Assembly (NCBI RefSeq): GCF_001424265.1 | Contig: NZ_LMOV01000006.1 | Coordinates: forward strand, 26,038 to 90,037 | Source of the DNA: Acidovorax sp. Leaf160 | GTDB taxonomy: Bacteria; Pseudomonadota; Gammaproteobacteria; Burkholderiales; Burkholderiaceae_C | Direction: 5' to 3' | Length of the DNA stretch: 64,000 bases | Shown: positions 53,678-61,496 of the stretch, in pieces | Layout: each line of letters opens with the position of its first letter | Position numbering within the stretch: position 1 is the first letter of the stretch | Notes under the pieces: model-generated | Told to the model about the DNA's origin: nothing | Seen by the model: the letters and a program-made list of their open reading frames with translations, nothing else | Databases searched by the model: none | Program-made: the position numbers and the translations under genes

Positions 53678-56517
53678 CGCCGGCCCCGGACGTCCCGGCA
53701 GCGGCGCGCGCCACCGCCGGGACGCTGGCACCGCCGGTGCCCCTGCCGACGGCGGAAGGCGCGGTGGCGGAGCGGGGCGGCGGGCATGCCGCGCTGGATG
53801 GCATCCTCCACGGCTCCGAACTCCCGCACAATCCCGGGGCTGTGGAACATCCCAACGAATCCCTGTTCGCGCCCGACACGCCCGAGACGCCCGCCCAGCT
53901 GGCGGCCGCGCTTGCGCCCCTGGCCTTGCCGGGGCATTACGACGAGCTGCGTGGCGTGGGCGTGCCGGCCGCTGGCGGCGGCGGCGTCGACGGGGCGGCC
54001 CGGCCGCCCGTTGCAGCGGAGGCGCCGCTGACGCCGGCCTGGGCCGAATTCTTCGGCCACCTGGGCGCCGATGGCTTCAGCGACCTGGACCGCCGCACGC
54101 TCAGCCTGCGCCGGCAGGTGCGCGACAACGGCATCACCTACAACGTCTACGCAGACGGCCACGGCCCGCAGCGGCCCTGGGCGGTGGACCTGTTTCCGCT
54201 CATCGTCACGGCCGAAAGCTGGGCGCGCATCGAGGCCGGCGTGCTGCAGCGCACGCGCCTGCTCGAAGGCATCCTGGCCGATGTCTATGGACCGCAGCGG
54301 CTGCTGTCGAAGGGGCTGCTGCCCAGCGCGCTGGTGCAGGGCCACCCGGGCTACCTGCGGCCCATGCACGGCGTGGTGCCGGTGGGCGGCACGCACCTGC
54401 ACATCGCCGCCTTCGATCTGTCGCGCGACGAGCAGGGCGACTGGTGGGTCGTGTCGCAGCGCACCCAGGCGCCCTCGGGCCTGGGTTATCTGCTGGAGAA
54501 CCGGCTGCTGGTGTCGCGGCTCTTTCCCGAGGCCTTCGGGCAGATGCCGGTGCAGCACCTGGCCGCCACCTACCGGGCGCTGCTCGACAGCCTGCGCCAG
54601 CGCACGCCGGCCGGCCAGGGCGCGCGCATCGTGCTGCTCACGCCCGGGCCCTACAACGAGACCTACTTCGAGCACGCCTACCTGGCGCGCTACCTGGGCC
54701 TGACGCTGGTGGAGGGGAGCGATCTGACCGTGCGCGGCGAGCACCTCTACCTCAAGACGCTGCACGGACTGCAGCCGGTGCACGGCATCCTCAAGCGGCT
54801 GGACGACGAATTCCTCGACCCGCTGGAGCTGCGCAGCGATTCGCGCCTGGGCGTGCCCGGGCTGCTGCAGGTGGTCCGTGCGGGCAACGTGCTGGTGGCC
54901 AACGCGCCCGGCTCGGCCTTCCTCGAATCGACCGCGCTGCTGGGCTTCCTGCCGGCGCTGTCCCGCGAGCTGCTGGGCGAGGAACTGGCGCTGCCGTCGC
55001 TGCCGACCTGGTGGTGCGGCGAAGACGCGGCGCGCCAGGGCGTGCTGCCCCATCTGGCGCAGAGCGTGATCCGCCCGACCTGGCCCGGCGTGGGCGCCCA
55101 GGGCGAAATGCCGGTGCTCTGCCACGGGCTGACCGGCCCCGAACTCGCCACCTGGGCGCAGCGCATCGCGCAGGAGGGCGATGCCTATACGGTGCAGGCC
55201 TATCAGCCGCTGTCGCAAACGCCCACCTGGCGCACCGTGGCGGACGGCCGGCGCATCGCGCCGCGCTCGGTCATGCTGCGGGTGTTTGCCGTGTCCGACG
55301 GGCCGGGCGCCTGGCGCGTGCTGCCCGGCGGCCTCGCGCGCATCGCCACCGGCACGCACGAGATCACCTCGATGCAGCGCGGCGGCAGCAGCGCCGACGT
55401 GTGGGCGCTGACCGATGGCGCGGTGGACACCACCACCTTGCTGCCGGCCGCGCAGGCGGCGCCCGCCGTGGCGCACCGCAGCCGGCAGGTGACGAGCCGG
55501 TCGGCCGAAAACCTGTTCTGGCTGGGCCGCTACACGGAGCGGGCGGAGAACACCATCCGGCTGGCCCGCCTGGCGCTGCAGAGCCTCAACGGCGAGGACC
55601 AGTCGTCCCAGCCGCTGCTGGCCTGGCTCAGCGCGCTGGCCCGCAGCCAGGGCCTGGTGGCGCCCGGCGTGCCCGGCGCGGCGCAGGGGCGGCGCGTGTT
55701 CGAGCGTTCGCTGATCGCGGGGCTGGCCGACACCGTGCGCGCCACCAGCGTGGGCTACAACCTGCGCGGCATCAAGGGCGCGGCGGGGGCGGTGCGCGAC
55801 CGGCTGTCGCAGGAGCAGTGGAACCTGATCGTGCGCGCCGAGGCCGACTTCTTCCAGCAATGCCCGAACGGATCGCATGGCGGCGACTATTCGGCGCCCG
55901 AGTCGCTGCGGGTGCTGGAGGTGCTCAGCGGGCACATGGCGGCCATGACCGGGGCACAGACCGACCGCATGATGCGCGACGACGGCTGGCGGCTGCTGTC
56001 CGTCGGCCGGCACATCGAACGGCTGGGTTTCCTGGCCGACGCGCTGGCGCGCGGCTTCGACACCGGTGCGGTGGCCGACGAAGGGGGCTTCGAGGCCATC
56101 GTGGCGCTGTTCGACAGCACCATCACCTTCCGCGCGCAATACCAGTTGCGGCACGACGTGCCGGCGCTGGTCGACCTGCTGGTGCTCGACCCCGACAACC
56201 CCCGCTCCCTGGCTTGGGTCGCGCGCACGCTGCGGGGCCGCGTGGCCAAGCTGCATCGCAACGCGCATGGCAGCGCCGACCGTGCCGAGGGTGGCACAGA
56301 GAACACGCCCGACGGCGAGCCCGTGGCCGCCGCCGAGCTGTTCGATCCGACGGAGCTAGCGCTGGAGGCCCTGTGCGCGCAGGATTCCACCGGCGCCTAC
56401 CCGGCGCTGGCTGCCATGCTCTCGCGCTGCGCGGGCGACGCCTGGCGGCTGTCCGACCAGCTGGGCGCCCGCTATTTCACCCACTCCGGCGACCAGCGCC
56501 AGAGCCTGGGCAGCTGA
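53674..56517 (+). CDS. Circularly permuted ATP-grasp enzyme fused to an alpha-E domain
   Basis: A 947-residue fusion. Residues about 120-590 form the circularly permuted type 2 ATP-grasp domain, recognisable by VRDNGITYNVYADGHGPQRP, VLLTPGPYNETYFEHAYLAR and RSVMLRVFAVSDGPGAWRVL. Residues about 610-940 form the helical alpha-E domain, starting SRSAENLFWLGRYTERAENT. In many bacteria these are separate adjacent genes. ATP-grasp enzymes ligate carboxylates to amines, so amide-bond formation is expected. The start used is a TTG in a TTGA overlap with the upstream stop; no early in-frame ATG exists, so translation may instead begin at a GTG near 53764. Residues 1-110 are low-complexity. Confidence 0.87.
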   Translation: MTPAPDVPAAARATAGTLAPPVPLPTAEGAVAERGGGHAALDGILHGSELPHNPGAVEHPNESLFAPDTPETPAQLAAALAPLALPGHYDELRGVGVPAAGGGGVDGAARPPVAAEAPLTPAWAEFFGHLGADGFSDLDRRTLSLRRQVRDNGITYNVYADGHGPQRPWAVDLFPLIVTAESWARIEAGVLQRTRLLEGILADVYGPQRLLSKGLLPSALVQGHPGYLRPMHGVVPVGGTHLHIAAFDLSRDEQGDWWVVSQRTQAPSGLGYLLENRLLVSRLFPEAFGQMPVQHLAATYRALLDSLRQRTPAGQGARIVLLTPGPYNETYFEHAYLARYLGLTLVEGSDLTVRGEHLYLKTLHGLQPVHGILKRLDDEFLDPLELRSDSRLGVPGLLQVVRAGNVLVANAPGSAFLESTALLGFLPALSRELLGEELALPSLPTWWCGEDAARQGVLPHLAQSVIRPTWPGVGAQGEMPVLCHGLTGPELATWAQRIAQEGDAYTVQAYQPLSQTPTWRTVADGRRIAPRSVMLRVFAVSDGPGAWRVLPGGLARIATGTHEITSMQRGGSSADVWALTDGAVDTTTLLPAAQAAPAVAHRSRQVTSRSAENLFWLGRYTERAENTIRLARLALQSLNGEDQSSQPLLAWLSALARSQGLVAPGVPGAAQGRRVFERSLIAGLADTVRATSVGYNLRGIKGAAGAVRDRLSQEQWNLIVRAEADFFQQCPNGSHGGDYSAPESLRVLEVLSGHMAAMTGAQTDRMMRDDGWRLLSVGRHIERLGFLADALARGFDTGAVADEGGFEAIVALFDSTITFRAQYQLRHDVPALVDLLVLDPDNPRSLAWVARTLRGRVAKLHRNAHGSADRAEGGTENTPDGEPVAAAELFDPTELALEALCAQDSTGAYPALAAMLSRCAGDAWRLSDQLGARYFTHSGDQRQSLGS

Positions 56518-56542
56518 ATCCCCCAAGCCATTCCGCCTCAAC

Positions 56543-57571
56543 ATGCTGCTGCGCGTCATTCACGAAACGGTGTACGAATACGCTCCGGCCGTCAGCAACG
56601 CGCAGCACGTGGCGCATCTGCGGCCGGTCGAAACGGCGGGGCAGAAGCTGCTGGAGCATGCCCTGCTCATCGACCCGCTGCCGGCGCAGCGCAGCGAGGT
56701 GACGGACGTCTTCGGCAATACCCGCACCTTCTTCAGCCTGCCTTTCACGCACGGAGCGCTGGGCGTGCGGGCAGAGAGCCTGCTGGAGACGGGGACGCCG
56801 CCGCCCGTCGCCCACCCGGCGGAGGAAGAGAGCGTGGCCTGGGAAGCGGTGCGCGACGGCCTGCGCTACCACCGGGGCGCGCCGTACGCCTGCGCTGCCG
56901 AGTTCACCTTCGCGTCGCCCTATGTGCCGCGCCATGCCGACTTCGTCGCCTACGCCCGTCCCAGCTTTCCGCCGGGCCGTGCGCTGCTGCCTGCGGCGCG
57001 CGACCTGATGGCGCGCATCCACGCCGACTTCACCTATTCATCGTCGTCCACCGATGTGGGCACGCCGGCACTGGAGGCGCTGGCGATGCGCCGAGGCGTG
57101 TGCCAGGACTTCGCCCACATCATGATCGCCTGCCTGCGCGGTCTCGGGCTGGCCGCCCGCTATGTCAGCGGCTACCTGTTGACGCAGCCGCCGCCCGGCC
57201 AGCCCCGGCTCATCGGCAGCGATGCATCGCATGCCTGGGTGGCGGTGTGGGTGCCGCATGCGCCGCAGGACAGCGGCGGGGGAGAGCGTGGAGAGGGCGA
57301 GCCGGGCGAACGCGGCGAACGAGGCGAACGAGGGGCTGCGGTGAGCGGGGCCTGGCATGACCTCGACCCCACCAACGACCGCGCGCCGGGCGAGGACTAC
57401 GTCACGCTCGCGGTCGGGCGCGACTATGCCGACGTGTCGCCATTGCGCGGCGTCATCCACGGCGGCGCACGGCATGTCCTGAAGGTGGCGGTGACGGTGG
57501 CGCCTGCGGACGACCCGGCGGTCGCCGGGCTGGCTGTTGGCACTGATCTGGGCGGGCCGGCGTCCGCCTGA
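56543..57571 (+). CDS. Transglutaminase-like cysteine protein
   Basis: A 342-residue transglutaminase-superfamily protein with N-terminal beta domain (LLRVIHETVYEYAPAVSNAQ) and a catalytic domain with C187 (RRGVCQDFAHIMIACLRGLG), H230 (SHAWVAVWVP) and D275 (WHDLDPTND). A charged Gly/Glu/Arg insert (residues about 248-266, short-repeat-encoded) lies between the His and Asp. Third gene of the plus-strand set, 25 bp after the ATP-grasp gene. Such proteins can act as proteases or as amide-exchange enzymes; the partners here favour a peptide-modification pathway. Confidence 0.88.
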   Translation: MLLRVIHETVYEYAPAVSNAQHVAHLRPVETAGQKLLEHALLIDPLPAQRSEVTDVFGNTRTFFSLPFTHGALGVRAESLLETGTPPPVAHPAEEESVAWEAVRDGLRYHRGAPYACAAEFTFASPYVPRHADFVAYARPSFPPGRALLPAARDLMARIHADFTYSSSSTDVGTPALEALAMRRGVCQDFAHIMIACLRGLGLAARYVSGYLLTQPPPGQPRLIGSDASHAWVAVWVPHAPQDSGGGERGEGEPGERGERGERGAAVSGAWHDLDPTNDRAPGEDYVTLAVGRDYADVSPLRGVIHGGARHVLKVAVTVAPADDPAVAGLAVGTDLGGPASA

Positions 57572-57664
57572 CCTGCGCCGCGCTGCCGGGCTCCGCTGCC
57601 AGCGGCGTCCTGCAACCTGGTGACCAACGTCCCGGCACGGGAACCGTCAACCAAATTTATGCAT

Positions 57665-57719
57665 CAAAATGGCCTCAGGCGCTCGTCATTGCTATGTTTA
57701 GTGCTATTAAAACAATAGC
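57665..57719 (-). repeat. 55-bp palindrome/GCGC repeat element, copy 6 (minus orientation)
   Basis: Read on the minus strand: palindrome GCTATTGTTTTAATAGC (57719-57703), 20-nt spacer, GCGCCTGAGGCCATTTTG (57682-57665). It lies in the 239-bp gap between convergent genes (transglutaminase and metallopeptidase), where I see no other structure. Confidence 0.9.
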
Positions 57720-57810
57720 ATAAGCGTAGTGCTAAGCGGCCTGCGCATCCGGTCACCCGCTCAAACTCGTAGCCGGAATGCAGGCGCCCTGACGTGGGCG
57801 CCCGCGGCCG

Positions 57811-59334
57811 TCATTTCTGCAGGGCCGGCTCGGGCGCCATAGGCGCGTTGTTGCCCGCCGGGACTGGTGCGGTTCCATCCACGGGCTGTGTCACCACGGG
57901 CCCGTCGTTCAGCTGCGCGACCGCCAGCTGCGCCGGGTCCTGCGTGGCGGGGGCCGGCACGCTACCATCCTGCATGGCAGGTGCGGGCATCGCGTCGTTC
58001 ACCATGGGAGGAGGCGCCACGTCGGCGGCGTCCGCAGGGGCGGGCGCGTCTGCCAGCGGCGGGGCTTCCGTGGCGGCGGGCTGCTGCGTGTCCTCCTGGA
58101 CCGGCTGCGTCACCGGCGTCAACTGGCCGTTCACCAGCGCGTGGACGAAGCGCAGCTTTTCCTTCACGCCCGCACCCATGGCGAATGGATAGGCATCCAA
58201 CTGGCCCAGGCTGCGGTTCAGGCTGTTGAGCAGCAGGGTCAGCGGCACCCACGCCTGCATCATCGCGTCGAAGTCCGGCACCGCCTCGGTGAACGGATTG
58301 ACCATGGCGTAGCGGGGTTCACCCAGCGGGCCGGGGATGGCCACTTCGGTGCGGTAGCTCTGCGCGGTTTCCAGCAGGTCCACCATGTGCAGGTAGTGCG
58401 CCCAGGTCTCGGCCCAGTCTTCCCAGGGGTGGGAGGTGGCGTAGTCGCTGATGAAATCGTTCTGCCAGCCCGTGTGCGGCGCGCTGGCGTAATGCGCCTT
58501 CAGGGCCTCGCCGTAATCGGCGCGCTCGTCGCCGAACACTTCGCGATAGGCATCGACATGCCCGCCGAGCAGCACCAGCACGTCCCAGTAGTAATGGCCC
58601 GATTCATGGCGCAGATGGCCCAGCAGCGTGCGGTAGGGCTCGCCCAGCTCGATGCGCCGGCGGGTGCGCTCGTCGTCGTCGGCCTCAGCCACGTTGAGCG
58701 TGATCACGCCGGCGTCATGGCCGGTCATCACCGGGGCTTCCGGGGTGTCGGCCTTGAATTCATAGACCGGACCGGGCTCGCCCTCGATCTGGGCGATGTC
58801 GAGTTGGGCCAGCGAGTAATAGAGGCGGCGCTTGGCGATCTCGATGTTGGTCCACCGGCGCACGTTGTCGGGGTCGGACAGGTCGGGAAGAATCCGGGTC
58901 TGCTCGCACGACACGCAGAGCATCGGGGCAGCGTCGGCGACCGGAGCAGGGGTGCTGCCATCCGGAGCCGCGTCACCGCCAGCCGTGCCGTCCATGGGCG
59001 CGGGCTGGGCCGGCGATGGCTCGCCGGAGGCTGCAGCCTGCGGCACGTCGTGGCACGGAATGGCGAAGTTGCACGCGTTGTGGGCTTCGCGGTTGGCGCA
59101 CATGCGAAAGCGCGATGCCGGTGCGGGGACCGCCGCCGCGGAGCCGTTGGCCGGCTCTACGGAGCCGGGCACGTCGTTGAGCCGCTCCCACAGCGTCGGA
59201 TCGTCTGTGGCCGGCTGCAACGCCATCATCTCCAGGCGCTCCGGGTCGAATGCCAGGGCGCTGCCGCAGGCCAGGCATTCGGAGCTGTCGAAGAACACCA
59301 GGGATCCGCAGTGGGTGCAGTGAAAGAGTCGCAT
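57811..59334 (-). CDS. Zinc-ribbon putative metallopeptidase
   Basis: A 507-residue protein with an N-terminal zinc ribbon (FHCTHCGSLVFFDSSECLACG) and further cysteine pairs (FRMCANREAHNACNFAIPCH and LCVSCEQTR). The peptidase-like core carries HESGH (LLGHLRHESGHYYWDVLVLL), an HExxH-type zinc motif, with DWAETWAHYLHMVDLLETA downstream as the likely third ligand region. The last 110 residues are a Pro/Ala-rich tail. It opposes the transglutaminase/ATP-grasp set across repeat copy 6, and similar peptidases are known neighbours of such sets. Function is inferred as proteolysis or processing connected with that system. Confidence 0.82.
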   Translation of the reverse strand: MRLFHCTHCGSLVFFDSSECLACGSALAFDPERLEMMALQPATDDPTLWERLNDVPGSVEPANGSAAAVPAPASRFRMCANREAHNACNFAIPCHDVPQAAASGEPSPAQPAPMDGTAGGDAAPDGSTPAPVADAAPMLCVSCEQTRILPDLSDPDNVRRWTNIEIAKRRLYYSLAQLDIAQIEGEPGPVYEFKADTPEAPVMTGHDAGVITLNVAEADDDERTRRRIELGEPYRTLLGHLRHESGHYYWDVLVLLGGHVDAYREVFGDERADYGEALKAHYASAPHTGWQNDFISDYATSHPWEDWAETWAHYLHMVDLLETAQSYRTEVAIPGPLGEPRYAMVNPFTEAVPDFDAMMQAWVPLTLLLNSLNRSLGQLDAYPFAMGAGVKEKLRFVHALVNGQLTPVTQPVQEDTQQPAATEAPPLADAPAPADAADVAPPPMVNDAMPAPAMQDGSVPAPATQDPAQLAVAQLNDGPVVTQPVDGTAPVPAGNNAPMAPEPALQK

Positions 59335-59441
59335 GATGAATTACCGGTGAATAGCGGGTCGGGCGAAGGGCAGGGCAGAACAGGGGGCTGGGCGTGGGGC
59401 AGAAGCGGCACGCGCAACAACGACGACGGGCGGGCTCACAT

Positions 59442-59477
59442 AAAAAAGCCACGGCTTTCCGGATTGGAAACCGTGGC
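59442..59477 (-). terminator. Terminator of the BON-domain gene
   Basis: On the minus strand GGCCACGGTTTCC-AATCC-GGAAAGCCGTGGC is followed by a run of six T residues. It lies 80 bp downstream of the BON gene stop and insulates it from the metallopeptidase gene on the same strand. Confidence 0.85.
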
Positions 59478-59557
59478 CTGCGAAGGTCCGGAGGGTGTGC
59501 CGGCGGCGCCCTCGTCAAAAGGGCTCGCCGGTGATGCCCTTCCGGGCTTCAGGTCGC

Positions 59558-59872
59558 TCAGGGACGAACGACGATGCTGTTGCGCACGTCGCGCACATGC
59601 TTGGTGTTGCGGGCGATGGCTTCAGCCTGGTTCTTTTCTGCTTGCGACTTGGCGAAGCCCGACAGTTGCACCGTGCCATTCAGCGTTTCCACGCTGATCG
59701 CAGTGGCGGAGACCGACTTGTCTTCTGCCATCTTGGCCTTCACTGCGGTGGTGATGCCTGCGTCGTCGACGTAGGAGCCCACGGATTGCTGGTCACGGGC
59801 GACCGAGCAACCGGCGGAGATGATGGTGGCGCCAGCCAGAGCTGCGAAAGCGAGGGCACGTGCGTATTTCAT
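59558..59872 (-). CDS. BON-domain lipoprotein
   Basis: A 104-residue protein with a signal peptide and lipobox (AGATIISAGCSVARDQ) and one BON domain: DDAGITTAVKAKMAEDKSV followed by SVETLNGTVQLSGFAKSQAE. BON domains bind phospholipid and stabilise envelopes under osmotic stress, as in OsmY and DolP. The start at 59872 begins the signal peptide directly. It is separated by 107 bp from the upstream ferritin-like gene on the same strand. Confidence 0.88.
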   Translation of the reverse strand: MKYARALAFAALAGATIISAGCSVARDQQSVGSYVDDAGITTAVKAKMAEDKSVSATAISVETLNGTVQLSGFAKSQAEKNQAEAIARNTKHVRDVRNSIVVRP

Positions 59873-59979
59873 GATTGTTTCCTTAGTATGGTTGAACACG
59901 GGTGCTGGGAGACTCCAGCTCATCGGCCTGTTGCACCCTCCGTGGCCGATGGACTGTTGGGGGACTAGCCAGCCGCTTC

Positions 59980-60546
59980 TCAGCGGTGCAGCCAGTCCTT
60001 CAATTCGTCGGCATGCTCTTCTTCGTCCGCCAGGATGCCCTCGAGCATGCGGCGGGTGGTCGGGTCCTTGTCGCCGATCAGCGTGATCATCTGGCGGTAC
60101 GCTTCGACGGCAATGCGTTCGGCCACCAGGTTCGCGCGCACCATGGCCTTCAGGTCGGACGATTCGTCGTACTGCGCATGGCTGCGGGAAGTCAGGCTGT
60201 CGGGCGAGAAGTCCGGCTCGCCGCCCAGCTGGACGATGCGCTGGGCGATCATGTCGGCGTGTGCGGCTTCTTCGTTCGCATGCACCAGGAACTCGGCCGC
60301 GATGGCCGGCGACTCCAGGCCATCCGCCGTGAAATAGTGGCGCTTGTAGCGCAGCACGCACACCAGCTCGGTGGCCAGTGCGTCGTTCAGCAGCTTGACG
60401 ATGGCGTCACGGTGCGGGCCGTAGGCCGGCGTAACGGCGCCTTCGTCGAGGTCTTCGGTCGCGGCTTGCTTCAGGGCTTGCTCGTCGAGCACCAGCGTAT
60501 CGCCGTCATCGGCATTGGCTGCCTGGTTCATCTTGTCGTTGTTCAT
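59980..60546 (-). CDS. Ferritin-like di-iron protein (bacterioferritin/Dps-type)
   Basis: A 188-residue four-helix protein. A 40-residue acidic leader precedes the ferritin-like core, in which metal ligands appear as the glutamate in NDALATELVCVLRYKRHYF, ExxH in HANEEAAHADMIAQR, the glutamate in LVAERIAVEAYRQM and ExxH in ILADEEEHADELKDW. This pattern suits a di-iron centre. Proteins of this type store iron or detoxify peroxide under stress. Located between DUF883 and BON genes in a minus-strand stress cluster. Confidence 0.85.
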   Translation of the reverse strand: MNNDKMNQAANADDGDTLVLDEQALKQAATEDLDEGAVTPAYGPHRDAIVKLLNDALATELVCVLRYKRHYFTADGLESPAIAAEFLVHANEEAAHADMIAQRIVQLGGEPDFSPDSLTSRSHAQYDESSDLKAMVRANLVAERIAVEAYRQMITLIGDKDPTTRRMLEGILADEEEHADELKDWLHR

Positions 60547-60618
60547 GGGACGCTCTGTTTTGGATCGTGGGGTCAGCCGGGGCTGTGATGATGGAGGCGC
60601 ATTCCCTGGGCGGCAGGC

Positions 60619-61020
60619 TCAGTAGTCGCGGCGGCGGCCACTGCTGTCTCGCGACAGGAAGATGATGGTGGCGAAGGCGGCGCCGGCAGCGGCAGCGATG
60701 AGCAGCGACTTGCCGGGCTGGTCGACCACGTAGCGGGTGGTTGTGTCCGCCACCTGGTTCAGCTGGCGGCGGGCGCGTTCGCTGGTTTCAGCGCAGTAGT
60801 TGATGCCGCGGTTGGCCAGTTCCTGGGCCCGTGCGGCCAGATCGTCGATGGCGGGGTTCACGCCGTCCTTCAGGCTGTCCACGCCGGCTTCTGCCTTGTC
60901 GAGCGTGTTGGCGGCGGCACGGCGGGTGGCGCTCACCGCGTCCTTGGCGGAGTCCAGCACGCCTTCAGCGACGGTGTGGGCGGTGTTGGCGGCTTTTTCG
61001 GTGGCGGATTGCAGAGTCAT
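60619..61020 (-). CDS. DUF883-family membrane-anchored protein (ElaB/YqjD-like)
   Basis: A 133-residue protein with a long helical, Ala/Lys/Asp-rich cytoplasmic part that could form a coiled coil, and a C-terminal hydrophobic anchor (KSLLIAAAAGAAFATIIFL) followed by basic RDSSGRRRDY. This tail-anchored arrangement matches ElaB/YqjD proteins, some of which bind ribosomes in stationary phase. It is 73 bp upstream of the ferritin-like gene. The role is inferred from family. Confidence 0.82.
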   Translation of the reverse strand: MTLQSATEKAANTAHTVAEGVLDSAKDAVSATRRAAANTLDKAEAGVDSLKDGVNPAIDDLAARAQELANRGINYCAETSERARRQLNQVADTTTRYVVDQPGKSLLIAAAAGAAFATIIFLSRDSSGRRRDY

Positions 61021-61097
61021 GGAAATACCTTTCTAGAGAGGGCGGCGTGAGGGCGAGAGCGGTGGGACGTGGCAGCGATGCCGGGGTGCGGCGCCTG

Positions 61098-61262
61098 TTA
61101 CCCGCGCTTCATCAGGCCCATGACGAAGGTGACGATGGCCATGATCACGAACACGAAGAACAGGATCTTGGCGATGCCGACCGCGCCGGCAGCGATGCCG
61201 CCAAAACCGAACAGGGCGGCGACCAGGGCGATGACCAGAAAAACGACTGCGTAGTGCAACAT
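61098..61262 (-). CDS. DUF1328 small membrane protein (54 residues)
   Basis: A short gene encoding [20 protein letters not shown], then a Gly-rich turn [19 protein letters not shown], and a basic end (GLMKRG). Two membrane helices with a glycine-rich hinge are typical of DUF1328 proteins (YtjA-like), which are common in stress-induced sets. An AGGAG site lies 6 nt before the ATG at 61262, so this start is preferred to the ATG 6 nt upstream. It is the first gene of the minus-strand stress cluster. Confidence 0.88.
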   Translation of the reverse strand: MLHYAVVFLVIALVAALFGFGGIAAGAVGIAKILFFVFVIMAIVTFVMGLMKRG

Positions 61263-61496
61263 AACCATCTCCTGTGAACCGGCCCGAGGGCCGTTGGTTT
61301 GACTTCAGCACCGGGCTTCGTGGTGCATGAAGCCAATGTATTCAGCAGGGTGTCGCCGGAATGCCGGTGCCGTGCGCGCCACGCTGTAGGACTGCATCCC
61401 TGCGGAATCGCTCGTTGCCAACGCGGGTGCCGCAGGCGAAATGCGGCTACCCGCACCCGGGGTGGCGCACCACCGGGCGTGGGTAGGTCGGCCGCT

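Noticed and set aside
53506..56268. A long minus-strand open frame across the ATP-grasp fusion gene
   Set aside because: The plus-strand frame carries clear ATP-grasp and alpha-E motifs; the antisense text shows none.
57285..57340. Short repeats encoding a Gly/Glu/Arg stretch in the second transglutaminase
   Set aside because: Imperfect low-complexity insert in a surface loop; not enough regularity to call a separate repeat element.
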